A stretch of 64,000 nucleotides of DNA from the NCBI RefSeq assembly GCF_026020075.1, contig NZ_CP102772.1:372001-436000 (forward strand). The letters are read 5' to 3'. This stretch comes from Bosea sp. NBC_00550. GTDB taxonomy: Bacteria; Pseudomonadota; Alphaproteobacteria; Rhizobiales; Beijerinckiaceae. The position numbers and the translations under genes are program-made. Every line of letters starts with the position of its first letter. The stretch's first letter is position 1. Positions 25,298 to 33,431 of this stretch are shown here, one piece after another. The notes under the pieces are model-generated. The model saw nothing but the letters and a program-made list of their open reading frames with translations. It did no database searches and was not told where the DNA came from.

Positions 25298-26244
25298 CCA
25301 TGCCGCATCCCGATCTGGTCGCTGTGCTGGCCGGCCTGCTCGTCGTCCTGATCCTGGCTTCCGTCGTCGGCTACGTGCTGCAGCGCAGGCTGTCGCCCGA
25401 CGGTTCGCATGCTGTGGTGGAGAACCTGAACGACCGCATCCGGGCCTGGTGGGTGATGGTCGTGCTGATGGGACTGGCGCTGATCGGCGGCAAGACCGGC
25501 GTAACGCTGCTCTTCGCGTTCTGCTCCTTCGCAGCCCTGCGTGAGTTCATTACGCTGACCGATACGCGCCGGGCGGACCACTGGGCGCTGGCGGCGGCCT
25601 TCTTCATCGTGCTGCCGGTGCAGTACTACCTGATCTGGATCGAGTGGTACGGGCTCTACTCGATCTTCATCCCCGTCTACGCCTTCCTGCTCATGCCGAT
25701 CATCGCCGCCTTGCGCGGCGACACTGACCATTTCCTCATGCGCATCGCCGAAGTGCAGTGGGCACTGATGATCTGCGTCTTCAGCACCTCGCATGTGCCG
25801 GCGCTGCTGAGCCTCGACATCGCCGGCTACCAGGGCCGCAACGTCCTGCTGATCGCCTTCCTCGTCATCGTCGTGCAGATCAGCGACGTCCTGCAATATG
25901 TCTGGGGCAAGCTGCTCGGCCGCACCAAGATCGCGCCGAAGCTCTCGCCCTCGAAGACGGTCGAGGGTTTCGTCGGCGGCGCGCTCAGCGCCACCGCCGT
26001 CGGCGCCGGCCTGTCCTGGATGACGCCGTTCACGCCGCTCCAGGCCGCCTTTCTCTCGCTGGTCATCGTCCTCCTGGGCTTCTTCGGCGGGCTCGTCATG
26101 TCGGCGATCAAGCGCGATCGCGGCGTCAAGGATTGGGGCCATCTGATCGCCGGCCATGGCGGCTTCATCGACCGGCTCGATTCCGTTGTTTTCTCCGCTC
26201 CGATCTTCTTCCATCTGGTCCGCTACGGATGGTCGGCCGTATGA
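25294..26244 (+). CDS. Phosphatidate cytidylyltransferase (CdsA family)
   Basis: 316 residues with about eight predicted membrane helices. The C-terminal CdsA signature is readable: SPSKTVEGFVGGALSAT and then KRDRGVKDWGHLIAGHGG with FIDRLDS, matching the S-x8-F-G-x and K-R-x4-K-D-x5-P-G-H-G-G-x2-D-R-x-D consensus except that Pro of the PGHGG element is Ala. It would convert phosphatidate and CTP to CDP-diacylglycerol. Start and stop overlap the flanking genes (ATGA on both sides), a strong sign of translational coupling. A second housekeeping cdsA is expected elsewhere in the genome. Confidence 0.9.
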   Translation: MTMPHPDLVAVLAGLLVVLILASVVGYVLQRRLSPDGSHAVVENLNDRIRAWWVMVVLMGLALIGGKTGVTLLFAFCSFAALREFITLTDTRRADHWALAAAFFIVLPVQYYLIWIEWYGLYSIFIPVYAFLLMPIIAALRGDTDHFLMRIAEVQWALMICVFSTSHVPALLSLDIAGYQGRNVLLIAFLVIVVQISDVLQYVWGKLLGRTKIAPKLSPSKTVEGFVGGALSATAVGAGLSWMTPFTPLQAAFLSLVIVLLGFFGGLVMSAIKRDRGVKDWGHLIAGHGGFIDRLDSVVFSAPIFFHLVRYGWSAV

Positions 26245-26630
26245 CCCGGCCGCTCGCACGCCTGATGCGCAGCAGCGTCGTCCATGTCGCCTTCGCTTTC
26301 GTCGCGATGGGTAGCTGGGCGGCCTTTGCCAACCGCGCCCATCCAATGCCGGCACCGCTCCATGCGGGCCTGTTGCAGGGCGCGATCTCGGCTTCGATCA
26401 CGCTGGTCCTGAAGCGCTGCATCGAATATCTCGCCAGCCGCTTCTCCGGCGTGGCCGCATTGCTGGCGCCGCCGGTGATCGCCGGCCTCGTCTCGGCGAG
26501 CCTGCTGACGATCCTCCACACGATCGGCGGCACGCCCGAGATCATCCGCACCATCGCCGTGCCGCTCACCGTCGCGACGAGCTACGCCGCGCTCTACAAT
26601 TATTCGCTCTGGCGCATCCGGAAGGCCTGA
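26241..26630 (+). CDS. Small membrane protein of the lipid cassette
   Basis: 129 residues with a basic N terminus and about three or four hydrophobic segments (HVAFAFVAMGSWAAFA, LLQGAISASITLVL, GVAALLAPPVIAGLVSASLL, IAVPLTVATSYAALYNYSLW). No enzyme motif is visible. Its ATG overlaps the CdsA stop and its stop is 3 bp before the next gene, so it is an integral part of the cassette. It may be a partner or flippase-like subunit; function unknown. Confidence 0.8.
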   Translation: MTRPLARLMRSSVVHVAFAFVAMGSWAAFANRAHPMPAPLHAGLLQGAISASITLVLKRCIEYLASRFSGVAALLAPPVIAGLVSASLLTILHTIGGTPEIIRTIAVPLTVATSYAALYNYSLWRIRKA

Positions 26631-26633
26631 ACC

Positions 26634-27275
26634 ATGGCGAAGGACGAGAATCGACGCCCGCTCGCCAGCCGCGATTCCGGCTGGGCCCGCGCCATCGCCC
26701 GCAGGCTGAGCGCCGCTGCCGTGACGCCGAACCAGATCTCGATGGCGAGCATGGTCATGGCCGCCTTCGCCGGCGTGGCGTTCTGGCAGGCGGGTACGGC
26801 CGGGGCAGGCATCCGCGTGGTCCTTCTTCTGACGGCCGCGCTGTTCTGCCAGTTCAGGCTGCTCTGCAACCTGTTCGACGGAATGGTGGCGATCGAAGGG
26901 GGTAAGCAGGCGCCCGATGGGCCGTTCTGGAACGAGTTCCCCGATCGCGTTGCCGATATCCTGATTCTCGTCGGCGCCGGTTACGGGGTTGGCATTCCAG
27001 CCTTGGGTTGGGCGGCTGCCGGTTTTGCAGTCCTGACCGCTTACACGCGTGAACTCGGTCGCGCCTGCGGGCTGCCGGCCGATTTCTCCGGCCCGATGGC
27101 CAAGCAGCACCGTATGGCGGTGATCACCATGGCGGCCCTCCTGTCACTGTTGGAGCCGCTTTGGCGCGGCCACAACGAGGTGCTGGTTATCGCTCTCTGG
27201 ATCATCGCCACAGGGGCCGCTTTAACCGCTCTCATGCGAGCAATTAATGTCGTACGGGGGTTGCGCGCCCGCTGA
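26634..27275 (+). CDS. CDP-alcohol phosphatidyltransferase family protein with altered active site
   Basis: 213 residues with several membrane helices. The family motif DxxDGxxAR-x8-G-x3-D-x3-D is recognisable but changed: residues 79-104 give Asn79, Asp82, Gly83, Ala86, Ile87, Gly96, Asn100 and Asp104. Spacing is exact, while the first and third metal-ligand Asp are Asn and the Arg is Ile. Canonical members join an alcohol to CDP-diacylglycerol using two metal ions. The changes suggest a diverged chemistry or loss of activity, yet the cassette (acyltransferase, CdsA, membrane protein) is intact, which argues for a real function. Confidence 0.85.
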   Translation: MAKDENRRPLASRDSGWARAIARRLSAAAVTPNQISMASMVMAAFAGVAFWQAGTAGAGIRVVLLLTAALFCQFRLLCNLFDGMVAIEGGKQAPDGPFWNEFPDRVADILILVGAGYGVGIPALGWAAAGFAVLTAYTRELGRACGLPADFSGPMAKQHRMAVITMAALLSLLEPLWRGHNEVLVIALWIIATGAALTALMRAINVVRGLRAR

Positions 27276-27337
27276 GCTGTCGGGCACTCGGTGCGGTAAC
27301 GGCGGAATATGCACGCCCCCCGAGCTGACTTCCGCTG

Positions 27338-28819
27338 TCATTTATCAAGCGGGAAGATCGGCCGGCGGGCGCGGCGATAGGGCAGCTTGGTCAGGTCCGG
27401 CGTGCAGAGCGCGCCGCTGTCGCAGACGATCACCTTGCCGGCGATCGGCTCGAAGGCGGCCCGGAAATGCTGCATCGACTTCAGCCCGACGATGCGCTTG
27501 GCCGCAGGGTCGATACCGAAGGCGCGGAACTGCTGCAGGTCGTTCATCTGCGCGCGGATCGTGGTGACGAGGATTTCAATGTCGCCGACGCGCAGCACGG
27601 CGCAGGGCCCCCAACTCGCGTGCAGCCCGCCCATCATCGGCCCGTCCCCGACATAGTCACCGTCGCTCAGGCTGACGAGCGTGCCGGTGACGGAAAGCGG
27701 CCCGCCGCCGATCTCGGGATCGACCTTGCCGCCGAGCCTGACGGACACTGCCGTGCCTGGCTGTGCCCGGTGCAGTTCGGCAGCAGTCTCCGGATCGACG
27801 ATCGGGCCGAAGCAGGCATCCTTGAGATCGGCCGCGATCATGCCTTCGAGCAGCCCTGTCGCATCGCCATAGCCCCCGCCGCCGGGATTGTCGGCATAGT
27901 CCGCGATGATCAGCGGGCCCGATGTCGCGACATAGGCGGCAGCCTCCGCGACGGCATCGTCCACCGGGAGGAAGGGCGTCACCATCTCGAAGCGGCGCTG
28001 CCACATGTCGTCGACCAGCGCCTCGGCGAAGCCGCGATGCCGGTCGAGATCGCCCTGGCAGGTCACGAGGACGGTCGGGCCGACCTCTTCGATATCGGCA
28101 TTGCCGAAGCCGCCATTGACGCTGACGGCGAAGACATCCGTCTGCTTCTCGTAGGCCTTTGCCTTGGCGATGCGCTCGACCATCGGGCCGATATCGGTGC
28201 GCCCGCCATTGACCTCCTCCAGCATCGGCCGCTCGGCACGCAAGGTCACCGGCCTGATCTCCCCCGCCATCGTGCGCTGCATGATGTCGGCGGCCAGCCG
28301 CCCGGTCTCGCGGACGTCGACATGTGGATAGGTCTTGTAGGAGACGACGATATCAGCCAGCTCGGTCATCTTCCGGGTGACGTTGGCATGGGGATCGAGC
28401 GTGATGCCGATCGGCACGTCGGGGCCGAGAACAGCGCGCAGCCGCTCCAGCAATTCGCCTTCGCCATCCTCGCAGAACTCCGTCACCATTGCGCCGTGCA
28501 GGCCGAGCAGCACGCCGTCGATCGTCCCGGCATGGGCCCTGGCCGCTTCGACGATCACGTCGGCGATGCGATCGAAGGCATCGCGCGTCACCGGGCCCGA
28601 GGGCTGGGCTGCGGCGCTGATCGCATGGATCACTCGCCAGCCGGCCGGGCGGCCGATGTCGAGGAATCCGGCGATCGGGGTATTCGCCTTCCCACGCTCC
28701 GTGATCGCCTCGTCGCCAAGCCGGATGCCGCGATCCGTGAAGGCGGCATAATCGGCCGGGCAGCGGCTGAAGGTGTTGCTCTCATGCGAGAACTCGGCGG
28801 TCAGCACGGTGAAGGTCAT
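27338..28819 (-). CDS. M81 family peptidase (MlrC-like)
   Basis: 493 residues. The N-terminal AEFSHESNTFS and DPHANVTRKMTELADIVVSYKTYPHVD segments are typical of MlrC, the linear-microcystin-degrading peptidase family; the C-terminal domain holds PGGGGYGDATGLLEGM and GGKVDPEIGG. Members are zinc enzymes that hydrolyse amide bonds in small peptides or related compounds. It is downstream of the ABC transporter permease genes on the same strand (44 bp gap), so it likely processes a peptide or N-substituted amino acid taken up by that transporter. Confidence 0.9.
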   Translation of the reverse strand: MTFTVLTAEFSHESNTFSRCPADYAAFTDRGIRLGDEAITERGKANTPIAGFLDIGRPAGWRVIHAISAAAQPSGPVTRDAFDRIADVIVEAARAHAGTIDGVLLGLHGAMVTEFCEDGEGELLERLRAVLGPDVPIGITLDPHANVTRKMTELADIVVSYKTYPHVDVRETGRLAADIMQRTMAGEIRPVTLRAERPMLEEVNGGRTDIGPMVERIAKAKAYEKQTDVFAVSVNGGFGNADIEEVGPTVLVTCQGDLDRHRGFAEALVDDMWQRRFEMVTPFLPVDDAVAEAAAYVATSGPLIIADYADNPGGGGYGDATGLLEGMIAADLKDACFGPIVDPETAAELHRAQPGTAVSVRLGGKVDPEIGGGPLSVTGTLVSLSDGDYVGDGPMMGGLHASWGPCAVLRVGDIEILVTTIRAQMNDLQQFRAFGIDPAAKRIVGLKSMQHFRAAFEPIAGKVIVCDSGALCTPDLTKLPYRRARRPIFPLDK

Positions 28820-28863
28820 GGCGTTCCCTGCGGTTCTCTCTTGTTTCTGTCCGATGGTGGTCG

Positions 28864-29709
28864 TCAGCCGTCGCGCAGCGGCCGGCGGATATCGAGCGCC
28901 TCGATCAGCGCGTCGCCGAACAGGTTGATGGCGATGACGGTGGTGGCGATCACGAGGCCGGGGAAGATGATGATCCAGGGCGCGATGAAGATCTGCGCCG
29001 TACCGGAACTCATCATCGCCCCCCAGCTCGGGACCGGCGGCTGCGCGCCGAGCCCGAAGAAGCCGAGCGTCGCCTCGAGTACGATGGCATCGCCCGTCGC
29101 GAGCATCCCGGCGACGATGACAGGCGTCATCGCGTTGGGCAGAAGATGGGCGAACAGCACGCGCCCAGGCCCCGCGCCAGCCGTCACCGCCGCATCGACG
29201 AAGAGTTCGCCCCGGAGCGCCATCACCTGCGCCCGCGTCAGCCGGGTGAATTGCGCGAGATAGGCAATGGCGATGGCGATCGCGGTGGAATGCAGCCCCG
29301 GCCCGAGGATCGCGATCAGGATCAGTGCCAGGAGGATTTCCGGGAAGGACCAGGTCAGGTCGACGATGACGGTGACGACCCGGTCGAAGACGCCGCCGAA
29401 ATAACCGGCTGCGGCGCCGAGCGTCGCGCCTGCGATCACCGAGAGTGCGATGGAGAGCACACTGACGCTGAGCGAGGTGCGTGCGCCCCGGATGATGCGT
29501 GAGAGCAGATCGCGCCCGAACTCATCCGTGCCGAGCCAATGCGCTGCCGAGGGTGGCGTGTTGGCGATGGAGAGTTTCTGCGCGGCATAGTCATAGGGCG
29601 CGATCCAGGGCGCGAAGATCGCGCAGAGCACGAGCGCGAGTAGGAACAGCGCGCAGATGGCGCCGCGCGGCGAACGGGCCAGGCGGCCTGCAAGGGACGG
29701 ACGGCTCAT
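28864..29709 (-). CDS. ABC transporter permease, DppC/OppC type
   Basis: 281 residues. The N terminus has one helix then the OppC N-terminal signature HWLGTDEFGRDLLSRIIRGA, followed by the inner-membrane BPD domain with EAA loop (RAQVMALRGELFVDAAVTAGAG). It forms the translocation channel for peptides or opines with the DppB-type partner. The start at 29709 lies inside a 14-bp tandem duplication that also contains the stop of the previous gene; a GTG at 29730 is the alternative. Confidence 0.9.
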   Translation of the reverse strand: MSRPSLAGRLARSPRGAICALFLLALVLCAIFAPWIAPYDYAAQKLSIANTPPSAAHWLGTDEFGRDLLSRIIRGARTSLSVSVLSIALSVIAGATLGAAAGYFGGVFDRVVTVIVDLTWSFPEILLALILIAILGPGLHSTAIAIAIAYLAQFTRLTRAQVMALRGELFVDAAVTAGAGPGRVLFAHLLPNAMTPVIVAGMLATGDAIVLEATLGFFGLGAQPPVPSWGAMMSSGTAQIFIAPWIIIFPGLVIATTVIAINLFGDALIEALDIRRPLRDG

Positions 29710-29734
29710 CTTGCACCCATCATCTTGCACCCAT
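29707..29734. repeat. Perfect 14-bp tandem duplication at a gene junction
   Basis: CATCTTGCACCCAT occurs twice without spacer (29707-29720 and 29721-29734). The first copy supplies the start of the DppC-type gene, the second covers the stop of the DppB-type gene. Its perfection suggests a recent slippage event. Confidence 0.9.
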
Positions 29735-30652
29735 GGCTTCGCGCAGGCGCGGATCGAGTGCCGCCTGGGCCAGGTCGCCGAGCAGCGTGCCGAGCATCAC
29801 CGCTATGGCGAGCATCAGCAGGCAGCCCTGCACCAGCGGATAATCGCGCTGCCCGAGCGCCGTGATCAGCAGGGAGCCCAGGCCCGGCCGGGCGAAAACG
29901 TATTCCACGGTGACGGCGCCGCCGAGAATCCAGCCGATCCGCAGGCCGAGAATGGTCATCACCGGCAGCATCGCCTGCTGGAGCACATGGCGGAGCTGGA
30001 TGCGCCAGAACGGTACGCCCTTGGCCTGAAGCACGCGCACGAAGTCGCGGCCGGCGATCTCGATCATCGCTGCGCGGGTCACGCGGGCGATCAGCGCGGT
30101 GCCGCCGATGCCGATGGTCAGCGCCGGCAGGACCAGCGCATCCCAGCTGCGCGCGCCCGAGACCGGAAACCACTCGAACTGCACGGCGAACATCAGGATC
30201 ATCAAGAGCGCCAGCCAGAAGCTCGGCAGCGTCGAGCCGAGCAGGATGAAGCCCATCACGGTCCGGTCGAACAGGCTGTCGCGGAAGGAGGCGGCGAGCA
30301 CGCCGGTTACGATCCCGACCGTCGTCGAGAAGAGGAGAGCCGTGCCGCCGAGCGCGAGGCTGTGCGGCATGTTCTCCGCGATCAGCCGCGCGACGGGCTG
30401 GCGCATCACGATGGCGTCGCCAAGATCGCCGGTGACGATCTTGGCGAGCCAGCGCCCGTACTGGACGAGGAGCGGCTGGTCGAGGCCGTAGCGGGCGATC
30501 ATCTGCGCTCGCTGCTCGGGCGACGAGCCGACCTGGATCAGATGCTCCAGCGGGTCGCCCGGCACGAGATGGATGATCATGAAGATCACCAGCGAGACGG
30601 CGAGGAACACCGGCACCAGCATGGCGAGCCGGCGGATCGCAAAGCGCAGCAA
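29720..30652 (-). CDS. ABC transporter permease, DppB/OppB type
   Basis: 310 residues. The N terminus RFAIRRLAMLVPVFLAVSLV with HLVPGDP is the standard DppB first helix and signature; the BPD domain includes LPALTIGIGGTALIARVTRA and the EAA loop around DFVRVLQAKG. I chose a TTG at 30652 because GGGAGAG is correctly placed before it and the family begins there; the ATG at 30709 would read through a palindromic intergenic repeat (30684-30729). It lies between the binding-protein gene and the second permease gene. Confidence 0.85.
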   Translation of the reverse strand: MLRFAIRRLAMLVPVFLAVSLVIFMIIHLVPGDPLEHLIQVGSSPEQRAQMIARYGLDQPLLVQYGRWLAKIVTGDLGDAIVMRQPVARLIAENMPHSLALGGTALLFSTTVGIVTGVLAASFRDSLFDRTVMGFILLGSTLPSFWLALLMILMFAVQFEWFPVSGARSWDALVLPALTIGIGGTALIARVTRAAMIEIAGRDFVRVLQAKGVPFWRIQLRHVLQQAMLPVMTILGLRIGWILGGAVTVEYVFARPGLGSLLITALGQRDYPLVQGCLLMLAIAVMLGTLLGDLAQAALDPRLREAMGAR

Positions 30653-30683
30653 GGATCTCTCCCGTGTGCGGCCGTGGCCTAGA

Positions 30684-30729
30684 GCATCGGACCGAAAAGT
30701 GGGATCCACTTTTCGGAAGAATCCGATGC
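30684..30729. repeat. Intergenic palindromic repeat
   Basis: Nested dyads: GCATCGG with CCGATGC outside and CCGAAAAGT with ACTTTTCGG inside, loop GGGATCC. It lies between the binding protein and permease genes and is of the type found many times in rhizobial genomes; as RNA it could attenuate the permease genes relative to the binding protein. Confidence 0.8.
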
Positions 30730-30787
30730 GGCAACAGAAAGACAGATCGCCGTTATCGCGTCCTATCGAACGCGCGGCGATCTAGGC

Positions 30788-32356
30788 TCAGTTCGCCGGA
30801 GCGATGTCGAGCATCGTCGGCCCGTAGAGCCCGGTCCCGCGGATCTTCTCCGGCATCACGATGCGCTTGCCATAGGCGAGGCTCTGCGCCGGCTGGTAGA
30901 TCGGTGCGAACGGGTACTGCGACAGCACGTACTCATGATACCTGGTGAAGTTCGCGACGCGCTCGTCCCAGGTCTTCGACTTGTTCATGGCGATGTCGTT
31001 CAGCCGCTCCGCTTCCGGATCGTTGAACATCGAGACGTTGGGATAGCCTGCCCGCTTCGCAGCGAAGAACCAGTCGACGATGTCGGCATTGGTCCACTGA
31101 TAGGAGCGGATCGCGAGCTGGTGCTCGGTCTTCTTGCGATACTGGGCATTGATCGACCCTGCATCGACGATGCTGATATCAGCCTGCATGCCGACGGCCT
31201 TGAGCTGGGCCTGGACGATCTCGACGAGGCGCTTGAACTCCGTGCCGTTCTGGGTCCACAGCTTCACCTCGAGGCGCTTGCCGTCCTTGACGCGGATACC
31301 GTCGGGGCCTGCCTTCCAGCCGGCTTCATCGAACAGCTTCTTCGAGCGCTCCGGGTCGTAGGAGATCCTGGCCTTCGGATCGACCTGCGACTCCTTGAGC
31401 GAGGAAATCAGGAAGGTGTCCGCTGCCGCGCCGTTGCCGCCGTAAAGGCTGTTCAGGATTTCCTTCTGGTTGACGGCGAAGGCGGTCCCCTCGCGCACCT
31501 TGATGTCGGTGAACGGCTCTACGCTGGTGTTGATCGGCATGTAGACCAGCTCGTTGCCGGGAATGGTCACGAGCTTCACCGCCTTGTCGGCCTGGATGCG
31601 CGGCAGGAAGTCGGTCGGGACGTTGACCAGCATGTCGGCGCCGCCCGTCTTCAGCTCGAGATAGGCCGTCGATTCCTCCCCGATCTCGCGGAAGGTCAGC
31701 TTCTTGAACTTGGCGGGCCCCTTGTTGGCCGACAGGTCGGAAGCCCAGGCGTAGTCGTCATTGCGGACCAGAACGGTCTGCTGGCCGACGGTGAATTGCT
31801 GCATCTTGTAGGGGCCGGTGCCGATCGCCTCCGTCACGCCGAACTTGTCGCCGAGCGCCTCGAAGGCCTTCGGCTCGGGAACGCACATGAACGATGTGGC
31901 GAGGTTGAACAGCAGGTTTGGATCCGGGTGCTTCATATGGAAGCGCACGGTCAGGTCGTCGACGACCTCGACGCGCTCGATCGCCTCGACGGTGAAGGCG
32001 TTCTCGGTGCCCTTGAACTGCGGCACCCACCACTCGATCGTCTTGGCGTTGAACGGCTCGCCATTATGGAATTTCACGCCGGGCTTCAGCTTGAAGGTCC
32101 ACTGCATGCCGTCGGGGCTCGATTCCCATGAGGATGCGAGCTGGCCATGGAAGCTCTGGTCCGCGTCCTGCACGACGAGACGGTCGAAGATCAGCGTCGT
32201 CGCCGTGTTGAGCTTGGTCGCCTTGGTCGGGTTGTAGGTCGGCGCGCCGACGAGACGCGCGGTCATCACGAACGTCGCCTCCTGTGCCGGCGCCGCGGTT
32301 GCGGCGAGGGTGGCGAGACCCAGTGCCAGCAGGCTCCCTTTCATCATCGTCTTCAT
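30788..32356 (-). CDS. ABC transporter substrate-binding protein, family 5 (DppA/OppA type)
   Basis: 522 residues with a Sec signal peptide (MKGSLLALGLATLAATAAPA). Family 5 features: WTFKLKPGVKFHNGEPFNA at about residue 80, then EAIGTGPYKMQQFTVGQQ, and the two large lobes. It captures peptides, opines or glycosides and delivers them to the DppBC-type permeases encoded next. The start at 32356 is set by the signal peptide and the AAAAGGGG ribosome site; longer frames run into the RpiR gene. No ATPase genes follow, so ATP-binding subunits are encoded elsewhere. Confidence 0.92.
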   Translation of the reverse strand: MKTMMKGSLLALGLATLAATAAPAQEATFVMTARLVGAPTYNPTKATKLNTATTLIFDRLVVQDADQSFHGQLASSWESSPDGMQWTFKLKPGVKFHNGEPFNAKTIEWWVPQFKGTENAFTVEAIERVEVVDDLTVRFHMKHPDPNLLFNLATSFMCVPEPKAFEALGDKFGVTEAIGTGPYKMQQFTVGQQTVLVRNDDYAWASDLSANKGPAKFKKLTFREIGEESTAYLELKTGGADMLVNVPTDFLPRIQADKAVKLVTIPGNELVYMPINTSVEPFTDIKVREGTAFAVNQKEILNSLYGGNGAAADTFLISSLKESQVDPKARISYDPERSKKLFDEAGWKAGPDGIRVKDGKRLEVKLWTQNGTEFKRLVEIVQAQLKAVGMQADISIVDAGSINAQYRKKTEHQLAIRSYQWTNADIVDWFFAAKRAGYPNVSMFNDPEAERLNDIAMNKSKTWDERVANFTRYHEYVLSQYPFAPIYQPAQSLAYGKRIVMPEKIRGTGLYGPTMLDIAPAN

Positions 32357-32409
32357 CCCGTTTCCCCTTTTGTTTCGAGATGCTGCGAAGGCGTGGATGG
32401 CAGCGACCG

Positions 32410-33288
32410 TCAGCCGAGCGGGCCGGAGTTGTCGCCGACATGGCCGGTGAAGCGGCCGTAGAGTTCCGCCATGCGGTTCAGCCGTTGCTCGACCTGCGGG
32501 CCGAGCTCGACGAAGACGGCGTTGATCATGAGATTGCTCAGGCTCGCCATATGGGCGGTCGAGTCCCAGAACAGGTTGAACTCGGTCGAGACGACCAGCA
32601 TCTCGTCGACCAGTTCGCGCCCCCAGTCGCAAAAGGAATCGGTGACGAGGGTGGTCGCGATGCCTGCGGCCTTCGCTTCCTGCGCCAGTAGCTTGGCCAT
32701 GCGCGAGTAGCGCCGCGCCTCGAAGATGACGAGGCAGCGACCAGCCTCGCCGGAGAGCAGCAACTCCGAGAAATTGCCGGCGGCGAGGTCGACCAGATGC
32801 ACGCCGTCGCGCAGGTATTGGAGCTGATTGGCGAGATACTGCGCGAGCCCGCGCTCGGTCTGAAAGCCGGTGACGTAGACCGACGGCGAGGTCGCCAGCC
32901 GGCGCGCCACGCGCTTCCATTCCTCGCTCTGGGCGAGTTCGTAGAGCCTGACGAGGCCGGCGATCTCGAGCTGCAGGCTGCGCGCGAGCTGGTCGTCGCC
33001 TGCGAGGCTGCGCTGCTGGAAATCCCGCAGCCGGTCGCTGATCAGCCAGGGCCTGTCGCCGATCTCCTCGGCGAGGCTCGACTTGAGGTCCTTCAGGCTT
33101 TTGTAGCCGAGCGTCCGGCAGAAGCGCCCGACCGTCGGCTCGCTGAGCGACACCTTCTCCGCCAGGCTGGCCGCGGTCTCGAAGGGCAGGCTCGGCATCT
33201 GCGCCAGCATGTAGCTCGCCAGCGCCTTGTCGGCCCTGGAGCCGTTGGCGAGGCAAGCCTGCAATCTCTGGCGGAGAGTCTGCGACAT
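32410..33288 (-). CDS. MurR/RpiR family transcriptional regulator
   Basis: 292 residues. The N-terminal RpiR helix-turn-helix is FETAASLAEKVSLSEPTVGR followed by FCRTLGYKSLKDLK; the C-terminal half is a SIS phosphosugar-binding-like domain with GFQTERGLAQYLANQL and VIFEARRYSRMAKLLAQEA. The start at 33288 is behind AGGGA. It lies 53 bp upstream of the binding-protein gene on the same strand and divergent from a DadA-like oxidase gene, so it likely controls both. Several amino-acid/opine loci combine an RpiR protein with this gene set; the effector is unknown. Confidence 0.9.
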   Translation of the reverse strand: MSQTLRQRLQACLANGSRADKALASYMLAQMPSLPFETAASLAEKVSLSEPTVGRFCRTLGYKSLKDLKSSLAEEIGDRPWLISDRLRDFQQRSLAGDDQLARSLQLEIAGLVRLYELAQSEEWKRVARRLATSPSVYVTGFQTERGLAQYLANQLQYLRDGVHLVDLAAGNFSELLLSGEAGRCLVIFEARRYSRMAKLLAQEAKAAGIATTLVTDSFCDWGRELVDEMLVVSTEFNLFWDSTAHMASLSNLMINAVFVELGPQVEQRLNRMAELYGRFTGHVGDNSGPLG

Positions 33289-33312
33289 CGAAAATCCCTG
33301 CGATGTCTCATC

Positions 33313-33326
33313 AAGAAATTTTTCTT
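33313..33326. promoter_or_regulatory. AT-rich palindrome between rpiR-type and oxidase genes
   Basis: AAGAAA, two bases, TTTCTT: a perfect short dyad in the divergent promoter region, plausible as the RpiR-type operator. Short AT-rich dyads can arise by chance, so support is modest. Confidence 0.35.
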
Positions 33327-33431
33327 TCACAGTGTCAAAGGATTTTTATTTTCTTGCAAATCGCTTCGGTTTGAGGCTCGTCTTCGGCTATGCCCCTTGT
33401 CGGGCGAGTGGAGACGGGTCTGCCCGGCGCG

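Noticed and set aside
30653..30709. N-terminal extension of the DppB-type permease to ATG 30709
   Set aside because: The extra residues are encoded by the palindromic repeat, while TTG 30652 has a well-placed ribosome site and the family N terminus.
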